DNA of 64,000 nucleotides from Acidobacteriota bacterium. Lineage in GTDB: Bacteria > Acidobacteriota > Terriglobia > Bryobacterales > Bryobacteraceae. The stretch covers positions 534,570 through 598,569 of the forward strand of contig JAFDVZ010000003.1 of the NCBI GenBank assembly GCA_018268715.1. The letters are read 5' to 3'. This document shows positions 34,988 to 43,010 of the stretch, in pieces; the stretch's first letter is position 1; each line of letters opens with the position of its first letter. The notes beneath the pieces were generated by a model, which was given only the letters and a program-made list of their open reading frames with translations, did not search any database and was not told where the DNA came from. A program made the translations under genes and the position numbers.

Positions 34988-35196
34988 AAAGTTTCCACGG
35001 CCAACGGTCTCCCCACACCGCCCGGCCCTTTCGCCTCAAGCAGGATCGCGCCCACGGACGGGTCGGCCGAGTCGTCCTCGAACGCCTCCGCCGGCGCGCC
35101 CCACGGATCGCGGCTCAGCGCATTGCCCTTAGCGGGACGATTCAGGCCGAGGCGCACGAGGAGCTCCTCGCGCGTTAACACGAGAGGGTCACTCAT
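34984..35196 (-). CDS. Array mini-gene 1 (hydratase N-terminus/carboxyltransferase C-terminus), 70 aa
   Basis: Reads MSDPLVLTREELLVRLGLN at the start and ends GGVGRPLAVETL. It keeps the first beta-strand pair of the crotonase fold but lacks the oxyanion hole and the rest, so it cannot be an active hydratase. Its TGA overlaps the ATG of the intact hydratase (ATGA). Its middle part (RDPWGAPAEAFEDD) matches unit 4 rather than its neighbour unit 2. Whether it is translated is unknown. Confidence 0.55.
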   Translation of the reverse strand: MSDPLVLTREELLVRLGLNRPAKGNALSRDPWGAPAEAFEDDSADPSVGAILLEAKGPGGVGRPLAVETL

Positions 35197-35405
35197 AAGG
35201 TTTCCACGGCCAACGGTCTCCCCGCGACAGCCGGCCCTTTCGCCCCGAGCAGTGTCGCGCCCACCGACGGGTCGGCCGAGGCGTCATCGAACGCCTCCAC
35301 CAGCACGGCGCACAGGTCGCGGCTCAGCGCATTGCGCCTGGCGGGATGATTCAGGCAGAGGCGCAGCAGGCGCTCCTCGCGCGTAATCACGAGAGGCTCA
35401 CTCAT
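35193..35405 (-). CDS. Array mini-gene 2, 70 aa
   Basis: Begins MSEPLVITREERLLRLCLN, closest to the intact hydratase in this part, and ends AVAGRPLAVETL. Start and stop overlap the neighbouring units by 4 bp. The unit length of 209 (3n+2) puts each mini-gene in a different frame from the one before. Confidence 0.55.
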   Translation of the reverse strand: MSEPLVITREERLLRLCLNHPARRNALSRDLCAVLVEAFDDASADPSVGATLLGAKGPAVAGRPLAVETL

Positions 35406-35614
35406 AAGGTTTCCACGGCCAACGGTCTCCCCGCGACGCCCGGCCCTTTCGCCTCGAGCAGTGTCGCGCCCACGGACAGGTCGGCCGAGGCGTCATCGAA
35501 TGCCTCCACCAGCGCGCCGCACAGATCGCGGCTCAGCGCATTGCGCTTGGCGGGACGATTCAGACCGAGGCGCACGAGGAGCTCCTCGCGCGTAATCACG
35601 AGAGGGTCACTCAT
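35402..35614 (-). CDS. Array mini-gene 3, 70 aa
   Basis: Begins MSDPLVITREELLVRLGLN like unit 1 and continues RDLCGALVEAFDDASADLS, then GVAGRPLAVETL. Open over its whole length with 4-bp ATGA overlaps on both sides. Confidence 0.55.
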   Translation of the reverse strand: MSDPLVITREELLVRLGLNRPAKRNALSRDLCGALVEAFDDASADLSVGATLLEAKGPGVAGRPLAVETL

Positions 35615-35824
35615 AGGGTTTCCACGGCCAACGGTCTCCCCGCGACGCCCGGCCCTTTCGCCCCGAGCAGGATCGCGCCCACGGACGGGTCGGCCGAGGC
35701 GTCACCAAACGCCTCCGCCGGCGCGCCCCACGGATCGCGGCTCAGCGCATTGCGCTTGGTGGGACGATTCAGGCGGAGGCGCACGCAGGCGCTGCTCGCG
35801 CGTAATCACGAGAGGGTCACTCAT
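35611..35824 (-). pseudogene. Array mini-gene 4, frameshifted copy
   Basis: The unit is 210 bp instead of 209. One extra base lies in the GCACGCAGG stretch near 35781-35789 (other copies have GCAGCAGG). The frame from the ATG at 35824 is lost after about ten codons, while the rest still reads as RLRLNRPTKRNALSRDPWG in another frame to GVAGRPLAVETL. It is the only one of five mini-genes that is broken. Confidence 0.85.
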
Positions 35825-36033
35825 AGGGTTTCCACGGCCAACGGTCTCCCCGCGACGCCCGGTCCTTTCGCCTCAAGCAGGATCGCGCCCACGGACGGGT
35901 CGGCCGAGGCGTCATCAAACGCCTCCACCAGCGCGCCCCACGGATCGCGGCCCAGCGCATTGCGCTTGGTGGGACGATTCAGGCGGAGGCGCAGCAGGCG
36001 CCCCTCGCGCGTAATCACGAGAGCCTCACTCAT
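35821..36033 (-). CDS. Array mini-gene 5, 70 aa
   Basis: Directly follows the carboxyltransferase; its ATG overlaps that gene's TGA (ATGA). Begins MSEALVITREGRLLRLRLN and ends GVAGRPLAVETL. Its C-terminal 12 residues are the same as the end of the carboxyltransferase just upstream, showing the source of the fused tail. Confidence 0.55.
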   Translation of the reverse strand: MSEALVITREGRLLRLRLNRPTKRNALGRDPWGALVEAFDDASADPSVGAILLEAKGPGVAGRPLAVETL

Positions 36034-37610
36034 AGGGTTTCGACGGCCAGCGGTCTCCCCGCGACGCCGGAGGCCAGGCAGGCGTCCAGCGCGAAGGCCA
36101 GAATATCGCGCGTATCCACCGGATCGATGACGGCGTCCATGTGGCCGCGCGCGGCGGCGAAGCGGGCATCGAGCCAGGCCTCGTAATCGGCCCGCGTACG
36201 GGCGATACGGTCCTGTAGCTCGGGCGGGACCGCTTCTCCAGCCGCTTCAAGGCGGGACAACTCGGCGCCGAAAATCGCCTGCACCGCCGAGTCCCCTTCC
36301 ATGACCCCGATGCGCGCCGTGGGCCAGCCGAAAGTAAAATTCGGGTCGAAGCCCTGGCCAGCCATCGCGTAGTAACCGGCCCCGCTTGCGTGGTTCAGGG
36401 TGAGCGCGATCTTAGGAACCGTGGCGCAGGCCATCGACTCCACCATCTCCGCCCCGGCGCGAATAATGGCGCTTGCCTCAGCGTCGGCGCCCACCATGAA
36501 CCCCGAAACGTCCTGAAGGTAGATGATTGGCGTCCGGGCGCGCTCGGCGTTCTCGACGAAATAGGCGGTCTTGCGGGCCGATTCCGCATACACGATGCCG
36601 CCGATGCGCGGACCGCCCGGAGTGCGCAAAAGGCCCCGGCGATTGGCGATCAACGCAACCGGACGACCGCACAACCGGGCGTTGGCGCACAGCATCTCGG
36701 GAGCGTGCGCGGACTGGAATTCGAGATAGTCGCCGCCATCGAAGATGCGGGCGATCACCTCTTCGACGTCGTAGGGTTTGCGGTGGTCGGCGGGCAGCAG
36801 TTCGTAGAGTCCGTCGGCCGGTTTTGCAGGCTCCGCGCCAACGGGCGTCACCAGCGAAGCGGGAGTCTCGCGGACTTTCTGGCGAATGATCTCCAGGCAC
36901 TGCTGGTCACTGTCAGCCGCGTAATGCGCCACGCCGCTGACCGTGGTGTGCAACGTCGCGCCGCCCAGCGATTCCGCGTCGATCCGCTGCCCCACCGCGC
37001 CTTTCACCAGATTCGGGCCGCCGAGCCCCATGAAGCTCGACCCCTTCACCATGACGATCACGTCGCTAAGCGCGGGCAGATAGGCGCCCCCGGCGATGCA
37101 CGGTCCCATGACGGCGGCGATCTGGGGCACGCGCAGCACACGGCGCATCAGCGAGTTGTAGTAGAAGATCCGCGCCGCTCCGTACTGGCCCGGAAAAATG
37201 CCGTCCTGATAGGGCAGATTGACGCCCGCCGAATCCACCAGATATACGATGGGGATCCGGTTGCGCATGGCGATCTCCTGGGCGCGCAGGATCTTGTGGA
37301 TCGTCTCCGGCCACCAGGCGCCGGCTTTCACCGTGGCGTCGTTGGCGACGATCACCGACGGTCGGCCTTCAATGCGCCCTAGGCCCGTGACGACGCCCGC
37401 CGCCGGGGCCTGGCCGTCGTAGCGGTCGTAGGCGACCAGCAGGCCGATTTCGAGGAATCGCGAACCGGGGTCGACCAGCGCCGCGATGCGCTCGCGGGCG
37501 GTCAGTTTACCGTCCCTGTGCTGTTTGTCGATCTTGGCCTGACCGCCGCCGGCCCGGAGGCGGGATTCCAGGCGGCGGAGCTCTTCGGTGAGTCCTCGCA
37601 GCTCGTCCAC
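36030..37610 (-). CDS. Acyl-CoA carboxylase carboxyltransferase (beta) subunit, 526 aa
   Basis: Biotin-dependent carboxyltransferase of the propionyl/methylcrotonyl-CoA type: KLTARERIAALVDPGSRFLE near 30-49, GVVTGLGRIEGRP, MGPCIAGGAYLPALSDVIVM (near 165-184), and the second half with LRTPGGPRIGGIVYAESARK, GFMVGADAE and ASGAGYYAMAG (near 410-420). It moves carboxyl from biotin to an acyl-CoA; the hydratase downstream suggests methylcrotonyl-CoA (leucine breakdown). The biotin carboxylase subunit is not in this window. The end of this gene is the donor of the GRPLAVETL tail in each array unit. Confidence 0.93.
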   Translation of the reverse strand: MDELRGLTEELRRLESRLRAGGGQAKIDKQHRDGKLTARERIAALVDPGSRFLEIGLLVAYDRYDGQAPAAGVVTGLGRIEGRPSVIVANDATVKAGAWWPETIHKILRAQEIAMRNRIPIVYLVDSAGVNLPYQDGIFPGQYGAARIFYYNSLMRRVLRVPQIAAVMGPCIAGGAYLPALSDVIVMVKGSSFMGLGGPNLVKGAVGQRIDAESLGGATLHTTVSGVAHYAADSDQQCLEIIRQKVRETPASLVTPVGAEPAKPADGLYELLPADHRKPYDVEEVIARIFDGGDYLEFQSAHAPEMLCANARLCGRPVALIANRRGLLRTPGGPRIGGIVYAESARKTAYFVENAERARTPIIYLQDVSGFMVGADAEASAIIRAGAEMVESMACATVPKIALTLNHASGAGYYAMAGQGFDPNFTFGWPTARIGVMEGDSAVQAIFGAELSRLEAAGEAVPPELQDRIARTRADYEAWLDARFAAARGHMDAVIDPVDTRDILAFALDACLASGVAGRPLAVETL

Positions 37611-37652
37611 GGCTAGTAATGAGGATAGCGCGGAGAGCGCGCGAACGCCCGC

Positions 37653-38735
37653 CTATTTCGCCGCCACGACGTCCATGCCGAAGCTGGCGTCGAGCGACTG
37701 CATGGCCTCAAAGGGGAGCATTGTGCTCGCAGGCGGGCGCGCCGCGTCGAAAAAGCCGAACCGGACCGCGCGAATACGCTCCGTTACGTCGTCCGAAACG
37801 GGGTAAATATGCGCAAAAATGACATCTTTGTAGCTCATTTGGACGCTTTCTAGCGCCCTTCCGAGACGTTCAAACGCCAGCCGGACGTCCTTTTCGGCCG
37901 CTCCAAAGCCCAATTGCATGCCGGAAATGACCACTTTTCCCGGCCCAACCAGCGCAATTTGCGCATAATTTGTCGATTTTGGCAACCCTTCCGGGTTGAC
38001 GAACTCGACGCGCGCGGCCGGCGCCCGCTCGAGCGTCGCGATCGCCTCGCATTCGATGGCGGTGCGGACGGGAAGGCGCTGCATCTGGACGATGTCGAGG
38101 GCGGCTTGCGGGAACGCGGTCGCAAGCGCCTGGCGAATGGCGGCGTGGTTGTCGAGCGAACTGAGGAAACAGGTGGCCTGCTGGACGCTTGAGTCGGCGA
38201 GCGACTGGGACTTCAAGGCGGTCCGGATACGGGCGATCGATTCGTCGATGTTCGCGCCGGGCTGGCCGGAAATGAACCCCAGGCCGGCTGGATTGGCGGG
38301 CTTTTTCTGCGCCTCGATCGCTTCGATCGCAACCTGGACGCCTTCCCCGGGCAACGCTCCGCCCTGGATGGTGCTGAGCGCGGGCACGGCGAGGTGTTTT
38401 TCGCCGAAAGTCTCGCTGACCAGGGTCTGGACGCGGCGGAGATCGCCGGTTCCGGCGACAAATGCCCGCAATTTCACGATCGTCGAGCCGTGGGCGCCGG
38501 AAATCAGCGCCTTCAGGGCGTCACGCACCTGCTGGGAAAGGAGCCCTTTCGAGGACAGGGGCGCCACCCGGAAAACCAGTTGCTGGACGTCGGTGGCAAT
38601 GGCCGGGGGAGGATCCTGCAACACCGGCAAGGTCTGCGTGGCGGGCTCTTCGTTCTTTTTCTTCTTCTTAGCAATGCCCCAGCAAGCCAGGATCGTCAGT
38701 GCGAGGATCGCCGCTATCCAGCGCTGATATTTCAT
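37653..38735 (-). CDS. Exported protein with tandem RidA/YjgF-like domains, likely lipoprotein, 360 aa
   Basis: The N-terminus WIAAILALTILAC resembles a lipoprotein signal with Cys 18, followed by KKKKKNEE. Residues about 50-145 match the RidA pattern (IVKLRAFVAGTGDLRRVQTLV, read in two parts; ALPGEGVQVAIEAIEA), and residues about 255-360 again (VVISGMQLGFGAAEKDV, YKDVIFAHIYPVSDD). RidA proteins normally act in the cytosol on reactive enamines, so an exported tandem form is unusual and may be a binding protein. The catalytic Arg of RidA is not evident to me. 42 bp upstream of the carboxyltransferase on the same strand. Confidence 0.65.
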   Translation of the reverse strand: MKYQRWIAAILALTILACWGIAKKKKKNEEPATQTLPVLQDPPPAIATDVQQLVFRVAPLSSKGLLSQQVRDALKALISGAHGSTIVKLRAFVAGTGDLRRVQTLVSETFGEKHLAVPALSTIQGGALPGEGVQVAIEAIEAQKKPANPAGLGFISGQPGANIDESIARIRTALKSQSLADSSVQQATCFLSSLDNHAAIRQALATAFPQAALDIVQMQRLPVRTAIECEAIATLERAPAARVEFVNPEGLPKSTNYAQIALVGPGKVVISGMQLGFGAAEKDVRLAFERLGRALESVQMSYKDVIFAHIYPVSDDVTERIRAVRFGFFDAARPPASTMLPFEAMQSLDASFGMDVVAAK

Positions 38736-38801
38736 GGTTGGCTCGATTCTATCAGCTTGCAGGATGCCAGTCCAAAATGGTATGGTTCGATGGAGATTGG
38801 C

Positions 38802-40265
38802 ATGCTACCCGCCATCCAATTGAATGAGCAGTCCGACGCGCCGCTGTACCGGCAACTCTACGAACAAGTGCGTTCCGCGATCCTTTCGGGCGCTCTCCAA
38901 ACCGGCGAACGGCTGCCCGCCACGCGGGAATTGGCTGGCCTGCTTGGACTGAACCGGACGACGGTGTCCGCCGCCTATGACCTGCTGGTGCAGGACGGGT
39001 TGATCAGCGGTCATGTGGGCCGTGGAAGCTTTGTCGCCTACAAATCCGCGCCCGGGCGGCTGAATTGGCGGGAGTTGTTGAATCCGGCGCCTTCCGGCCA
39101 TGGCATGGCGGGCGATTCCGATATCAGTTTTGTGGCGTCGAGGCCGTCGGAGCTGCTGTTCCCGCTCGATGCGTTCCGGCACAGTTGTGCGGAAGTGCTT
39201 GGAAGCCCCGAGGTCGCCAACATCCTCCAGTTGGGCGCCCCGGCGGGGTACGCGCCGTTGCGGCGTTACCTGCTGGAATCGGCGCGACAGGAGGGCGTGG
39301 CGCTCGCCACCGACGATATCGTCGTGACGAGCGGCTGCCAGCAGGCGCTCGACCTGATCCGGCGGGCGCTGGTGAATCCGGGCGATGCGGTGGCGATCGA
39401 GGATCCGGTCTATCCGGGATTGAAGAACGCGTTCGCGGGCGGCGGGGCGCGGGTGATCGGCGTGCCCGTGGGGCGCGACGGGATCGACGTCGAGGCGGCG
39501 GCGAGAGTGGTGAAAACGGAGCGTCCGAGGCTGCTGGTGGTGACGTCGTCCTTCCAGAATCCGACCGGGACCACGCTGCCCGCCGCGGCGAGGGCGGCGC
39601 TGGTGCGCCTGGCGCAGGAACACCGCACCATCCTGGTGGAGAACGACATTTACGGCGACCTTCGATACGAGGGTGAGCGGATTCCGACGGCCAAGCAATT
39701 GGACGAAACCGGCGACACGATCCTGCTGCGGAGTTTTTCGAAGACGGCGTTTCCGGGGCTGCGGGTGGGCTGGATCGTGGCGCCCCGCGAGGTGACCCGG
39801 CGCATCGCGGAAGCCAAGCAATGGTGCGACCTGCACACCGATCAGCTCTCGCAGGCGGTGCTGCTGCGGTTCGCCGAATCGGGGCGCCTGGCGGCGCATC
39901 GGGCGCATATGCTCGAGGCTGGACGGAAGCGGCTCCGGGCGGTGCTCGACGCATGCGAGCGGCATCTGGCGGGTATCGCCTCCCATACGCGCCCCATGGG
40001 CGGCATGAGCATCTGGGTGACCTTTGACGACGCGGTGGACACCGCCGACCTGCTCGCGCGGGCGCAGCGCGAGGGCGTGGGCTATCTGCCGGGCCGTCAT
40101 TTCGCCGTGACGAAGGAGCATCGCTCCTCGGCGCGGTTGAGTTTCGCCGGCCTCGCGCCGGATCGCATTGAAAAGGGCGTCGGCATACTGGGCCGCATTT
40201 TCGCCGAGGAGACGGCGCGTACGCGCTCGGCGGTGGATGCGGGCATGGAGCCGGCGCTGGTGTAG
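38802..40265 (+). CDS. pdxR: MocR/PdxR-type transcriptional regulator (GntR HTH plus aminotransferase domain), 487 aa
   Basis: A GntR winged helix is at about 12-80 ([37 protein letters not shown]) and is fused to a fold-type I aminotransferase domain (about 105-470) with [20 protein letters not shown] and the PLP Lys in [16 protein letters not shown]. MocR proteins of the PdxR group sense PLP and activate pdxST. ATG 38802 has GGAG 6 bases upstream; ATG 38790 is possible. The gene lies 29 bp before pdxS on the same strand, so it is probably the regulator of that pair. Confidence 0.88.
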   Translation: MLPAIQLNEQSDAPLYRQLYEQVRSAILSGALQTGERLPATRELAGLLGLNRTTVSAAYDLLVQDGLISGHVGRGSFVAYKSAPGRLNWRELLNPAPSGHGMAGDSDISFVASRPSELLFPLDAFRHSCAEVLGSPEVANILQLGAPAGYAPLRRYLLESARQEGVALATDDIVVTSGCQQALDLIRRALVNPGDAVAIEDPVYPGLKNAFAGGGARVIGVPVGRDGIDVEAAARVVKTERPRLLVVTSSFQNPTGTTLPAAARAALVRLAQEHRTILVENDIYGDLRYEGERIPTAKQLDETGDTILLRSFSKTAFPGLRVGWIVAPREVTRRIAEAKQWCDLHTDQLSQAVLLRFAESGRLAAHRAHMLEAGRKRLRAVLDACERHLAGIASHTRPMGGMSIWVTFDDAVDTADLLARAQREGVGYLPGRHFAVTKEHRSSARLSFAGLAPDRIEKGVGILGRIFAEETARTRSAVDAGMEPALV

Positions 40266-40294
40266 AGATCGACAGGAAGGGAGAGGACAGGACC

Positions 40295-41179
40295 ATGTAC
40301 ATGGACGAACAATTCCGGCTCAAAGTAGGGCTGGCGGAGATGTTGAAGGGCGGCGTCATTATGGACGTCACCAACGCCGAGCAGGCGCGCATCGCCGAGC
40401 AGGCCGGCGCGGCGGCGGTGATGGCGCTCGAGCGCGTACCGGCCGATATCCGCAAAGAGGGCGGCGTGGCGCGAATGGCGTCGATCAAGGTGATCCGGGA
40501 GATCATGAACACGGTGAGCATCCCGGTGATGGCGAAGGCCCGCATCGGCCACTTCATGGAGGCGCGCGTGCTGGAGGCGCTGGCCGTCGATTACATCGAC
40601 GAGAGCGAGGTGCTGACGCCGGCCGACGAGGAGCACCACATCGACAAGCGCGAGTTCAAAGTGCCGTTTGTGTGCGGCGCGCGCAACCTGGGCGAGGCGC
40701 TGCGACGGATCGCCGAGGGCGCGGCCATGATCCGCACCAAGGGCGAGGCCGGCTCCGGCAACATCGTCGAGGCGGTGCGCCACATCCGGACCATCGTGAA
40801 GGAAATGAAGCAACTGACCGTGCTCGGCAAGGAAGAGCTGGTGCACGAGGCGAAGAACCTCCAGGCGCCGCTCGAACTGGTGGAGTGGGTGGCGAAGAAC
40901 GGCAAGCTGCCGGTCCCGAATTTCTCGGCGGGCGGCATTGCGACGCCGGCCGATGCGTCGCTGGTGATGCAGTTGGGCGCCGAAGCGGTGTTCGTCGGGT
41001 CGGGCATCTTCAAGTCGTCGGATCCGGAGGCGCGCGCGAAGGCGATCGTCAAGGCGGCCACCTACTTCAAAGATCCGGCCAAGTTGCTCGAGGCCAGCGA
41101 GGAGTTGGGCGAGGCGATGCCGGGTCTCGAAATCGGCAAGCTGGCCGAGGGCGAGTTGATGCAGACTCGCGGCTGGTAA
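40295..41179 (+). CDS. pdxS: Pyridoxal 5'-phosphate synthase subunit PdxS, 294 aa
   Basis: Highly conserved family: [20 protein letters not shown] (start of the barrel, near 19-38), [12 protein letters not shown] (catalytic Lys near 82), [17 protein letters not shown] (second Lys near 150) and [20 protein letters not shown] and [10 protein letters not shown]. It makes PLP from ribose 5-phosphate, glyceraldehyde 3-phosphate and ammonia supplied by PdxT. Length normal. Confidence 0.97.
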   Translation: MYMDEQFRLKVGLAEMLKGGVIMDVTNAEQARIAEQAGAAAVMALERVPADIRKEGGVARMASIKVIREIMNTVSIPVMAKARIGHFMEARVLEALAVDYIDESEVLTPADEEHHIDKREFKVPFVCGARNLGEALRRIAEGAAMIRTKGEAGSGNIVEAVRHIRTIVKEMKQLTVLGKEELVHEAKNLQAPLELVEWVAKNGKLPVPNFSAGGIATPADASLVMQLGAEAVFVGSGIFKSSDPEARAKAIVKAATYFKDPAKLLEASEELGEAMPGLEIGKLAEGELMQTRGW

Positions 41180-41778
41180 TGAAGAACGGCAAACCGAAGG
41201 TCGGCGTGCTGGCCCTGCAAGGGGACTTCGAGGCACACGGGAAGGCGCTCGCCCGGGCGGGCGCCGATCCGGTGGAGGTGCGGACCGCCGCGGAGCTCGA
41301 CTCGGTCGACGGGCTTGTAATTCCGGGGGGCGAGAGCACCACCATGCTCAAGCTGCTCCATTACGAGAACCTGTTTGAGCCGCTAAGGGCGTTCGGCGCC
41401 GCCAAGCCGATCTTCGGGACCTGCGCCGGGGCGATCCTGCTGGCCAACGACGTGTCGCACCCACGGCAGGAATCGCTGGGACTGATGGATATCGGCGTGC
41501 AACGCAACGCCTACGGGCGGCAGTTGGACAGCCGGATCGCGCGGCTCGAGCCTGGCGAAGAGAGCCGGCTGACCGACGCGGACATCGAGGCCGTCTTCAT
41601 CCGCGCGCCCATCATCCGGCGGGTGGGCGGACAGGCGCGGGTGCTGGCGAGCTACGCGGGCGATCCGGTGCTGGTGGAACAAGGCCGCCACCTGGTAGCG
41701 ACCTTCCATCCGGAGTTAACCGAAGATCCCCGGGTACACGCGCTGTTTCTGGATAAGGTCCGCGAAAACGGCCGCTGA
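41179..41778 (+). CDS. pdxT: Pyridoxal 5'-phosphate synthase glutaminase subunit PdxT, 199 aa
   Basis: Starts on the last base of the pdxS stop (TAATG), giving translational coupling. Class I glutamine amidotransferase motifs: VGVLALQGDFEAH, VIPGGESTTM, catalytic Cys in PIFGTCAGAILLA (about 79) and His-Glu in FHPELTEDPRVH. It releases ammonia from glutamine for PdxS. Confidence 0.96.
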   Translation: MKNGKPKVGVLALQGDFEAHGKALARAGADPVEVRTAAELDSVDGLVIPGGESTTMLKLLHYENLFEPLRAFGAAKPIFGTCAGAILLANDVSHPRQESLGLMDIGVQRNAYGRQLDSRIARLEPGEESRLTDADIEAVFIRAPIIRRVGGQARVLASYAGDPVLVEQGRHLVATFHPELTEDPRVHALFLDKVRENGR

Positions 41779-41790
41779 GGAGGCGGCCGT
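41768..41790 (+). terminator. Possible hairpin at the end of pdxT
   Basis: ACGGCCGC (41768-41775) and GCGGCCGT (41783-41790) form an 8-bp GC-rich stem whose loop contains the pdxT stop. There is no T-run, so it may be a weak terminator or a 3' stabilising hairpin for the convergent pair. Confidence 0.35.
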
Positions 41791-41827
41791 CCAGCGGGCT
41801 GATGGCGCGGCTATTCGACCACGGCGG

Positions 41828-42184
41828 CTATTCGACCACGATGGTGACGTTCTGGTGGATCAGCACTCGACGGCGGCCCGCGGTCAGCAGCAGGATGCGT
41901 TGGGGGCCCTTGCGGGCGAATTCCGGGATGCGGAAGCGGATGACGTTCTGACTCTGCGTTTCGATTTCAGCCTTCCAGTCGAAGCGCGGGTCGGAGAGGA
42001 AGACTCCGGCGACGGCGTCGCGACCCAGGGCGTGGCCAATCGCCGTGATCACCGCTCCCGGCTTGGCCACACAAGGGTCCACCGCCAGGATGCACGGAGC
42101 GCCGGCGAAATCAGACTCGCCAACGAGCCCCAGATTAATCGTCGCCGTGCACGGGATCGAAACGCTTAACGTGGCATCCTGCAT
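41828..42184 (-). CDS. Hypothetical protein with IPT/TIG-like fold, 118 aa
   Basis: A single small beta-rich domain: ILAVDPCVAKPGAVITAIG followed by HALGRDAVAGVFLSD resembles the IPT/TIG pattern (position of the G-x-x-L/F and strand order), with the usual end FRIPEFARKGPQRILLLT and NVTIVVE. No signal peptide. Similar domains occur as repeats in secreted Solibacter proteins; here it stands alone. Function unknown. The stop is followed by a 17-bp duplication of its 3' end. Confidence 0.55.
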   Translation of the reverse strand: MQDATLSVSIPCTATINLGLVGESDFAGAPCILAVDPCVAKPGAVITAIGHALGRDAVAGVFLSDPRFDWKAEIETQSQNVIRFRIPEFARKGPQRILLLTAGRRRVLIHQNVTIVVE

Positions 42185-42272
42185 GGTTCGCCGATATGTC
42201 CTCCCGATAGAGTAATCGGCCTAATGGCGCCTGGACTTTATAGGCGCGCGTCCCGAAGGCGCCGGGTTGACG

Positions 42273-43010
42273 CTACCGTTCGGCGCCCAGATGCAGACCC
42301 TTGTGGATCGCATACAGGGCGAGTTCCAGGCGGTCGGAGACACCCAGCTTGTCGAAGATGTTGTGCAGGTGGTTCTTCACCGTCTGCTCACTGATGAACA
42401 TCTTCTCCGCCATTTCCTTGTTCTTATAGCCCTGCGCCACCAGCGCGACAATTTCGCGCTCGCGCTGGCTGAGCGGAGAACGCTCGCGCGTCTTGCTCTG
42501 CCCCGTGGGCGCCATGTCAATGGGCGAGGAGAACTGCCGCATGACGGCGGCGGTGGTGTGGGAATCGAGCCAGATTTCGCCGGCGTTCACCTTGCGGATG
42601 CTCTTGATAATGAGGTCCGGCGCGGTCTGCTTCAGCACGATGCCGGAGCAACCCAACTTCATCGCCTGAACGAACTCGTTCTTATCCTCGGAAGCCGTCA
42701 GCACGATGACGCGCGTGCTGCGATTGGCCTGCTGCAAAGCCTGCAGCGCCGCCAGACCGTCCAGATTCGGCATCCGGAGGTCGAGCAGCAATACATCCGG
42801 CTCCAACTCCTGGACGCGCTCCAGCACCTCGCGTCCGTCGCCGGCTTCGCCGACGACTTCGATGTCGTCTTCGAGCGCCAGCAGCTTCTTCAGGCCGTCG
42901 CGCACGATCGGGTGATCGTCTGCGATCACAATCCGGATCGATTTCCTGCGCTTCTCCGATACCTCCGGACCCAGATCGGTGTGCTGGACCGCCGTGACTG
43001 TGTTTTCCAT
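42273..43010 (-). CDS. NarL/FixJ-family response regulator, 245 aa
   Basis: Receiver domain about 24-140 (VIADDHPIVRDGLKKLLAL, phospho-Asp in PDVLLLDLRMPNLDG, LTASEDKNE) and a LuxR-type HTH about 180-240 (LSQREREIVALVAQGYKNK, MFISEQTVKNHLHNIFDKL). The N-terminal extension of 23 residues is unusual but short. No sensor kinase is adjacent; the hybrid kinase at 31776-34007 lacks an output domain but is not linked. A long promoter region lies upstream. Confidence 0.93.
   Translation of the reverse strand: MENTVTAVQHTDLGPEVSEKRRKSIRIVIADDHPIVRDGLKKLLALEDDIEVVGEAGDGREVLERVQELEPDVLLLDLRMPNLDGLAALQALQQANRSTRVIVLTASEDKNEFVQAMKLGCSGIVLKQTAPDLIIKSIRKVNAGEIWLDSHTTAAVMRQFSSPIDMAPTGQSKTRERSPLSQREREIVALVAQGYKNKEMAEKMFISEQTVKNHLHNIFDKLGVSDRLELALYAIHKGLHLGAER

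Larger units (their letters stand above)
34984..36033 (-). repeat. Tandem array, five 209-bp units, spanning the carboxyltransferase/enoyl-CoA hydratase junction
   Basis: Five head-to-tail units lie between the carboxyltransferase stop (36030) and the hydratase start (34987). Starts on the minus strand are at 36033, 35824, 35614, 35405, 35196 and 34987: steps of 209, 210, 209, 209, 209. Each unit carries the first 57 or so codons of the hydratase fused to the last 12 codons of the carboxyltransferase (ending GRPLAVETL). This is what repeated tandem duplication of the junction would give. Units are diverged from each other, so expansion is not brand new, or units have been mixed by conversion. 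There are no spacers, so it is not a CRISPR. Confidence 0.95.

Noticed and set aside
34984-36033. CRISPR or other spacer array
   Set aside because: Units are 209 bp head to tail with no unique spacers and are clearly derived from the two flanking genes.
34148-36130. Long plus-strand open frames across the tandem array
   Set aside because: They are antisense shadows of the repeated hydratase/carboxyltransferase sequence: Arg/Pro/Ser-rich, change frame with the repeat, and match no family.
38394-38801. Extended N-terminus of the PdxR-like regulator
   Set aside because: It overlaps the RidA-like gene on the other strand, and ATG 38802 has a good ribosome site in front of the HTH domain.
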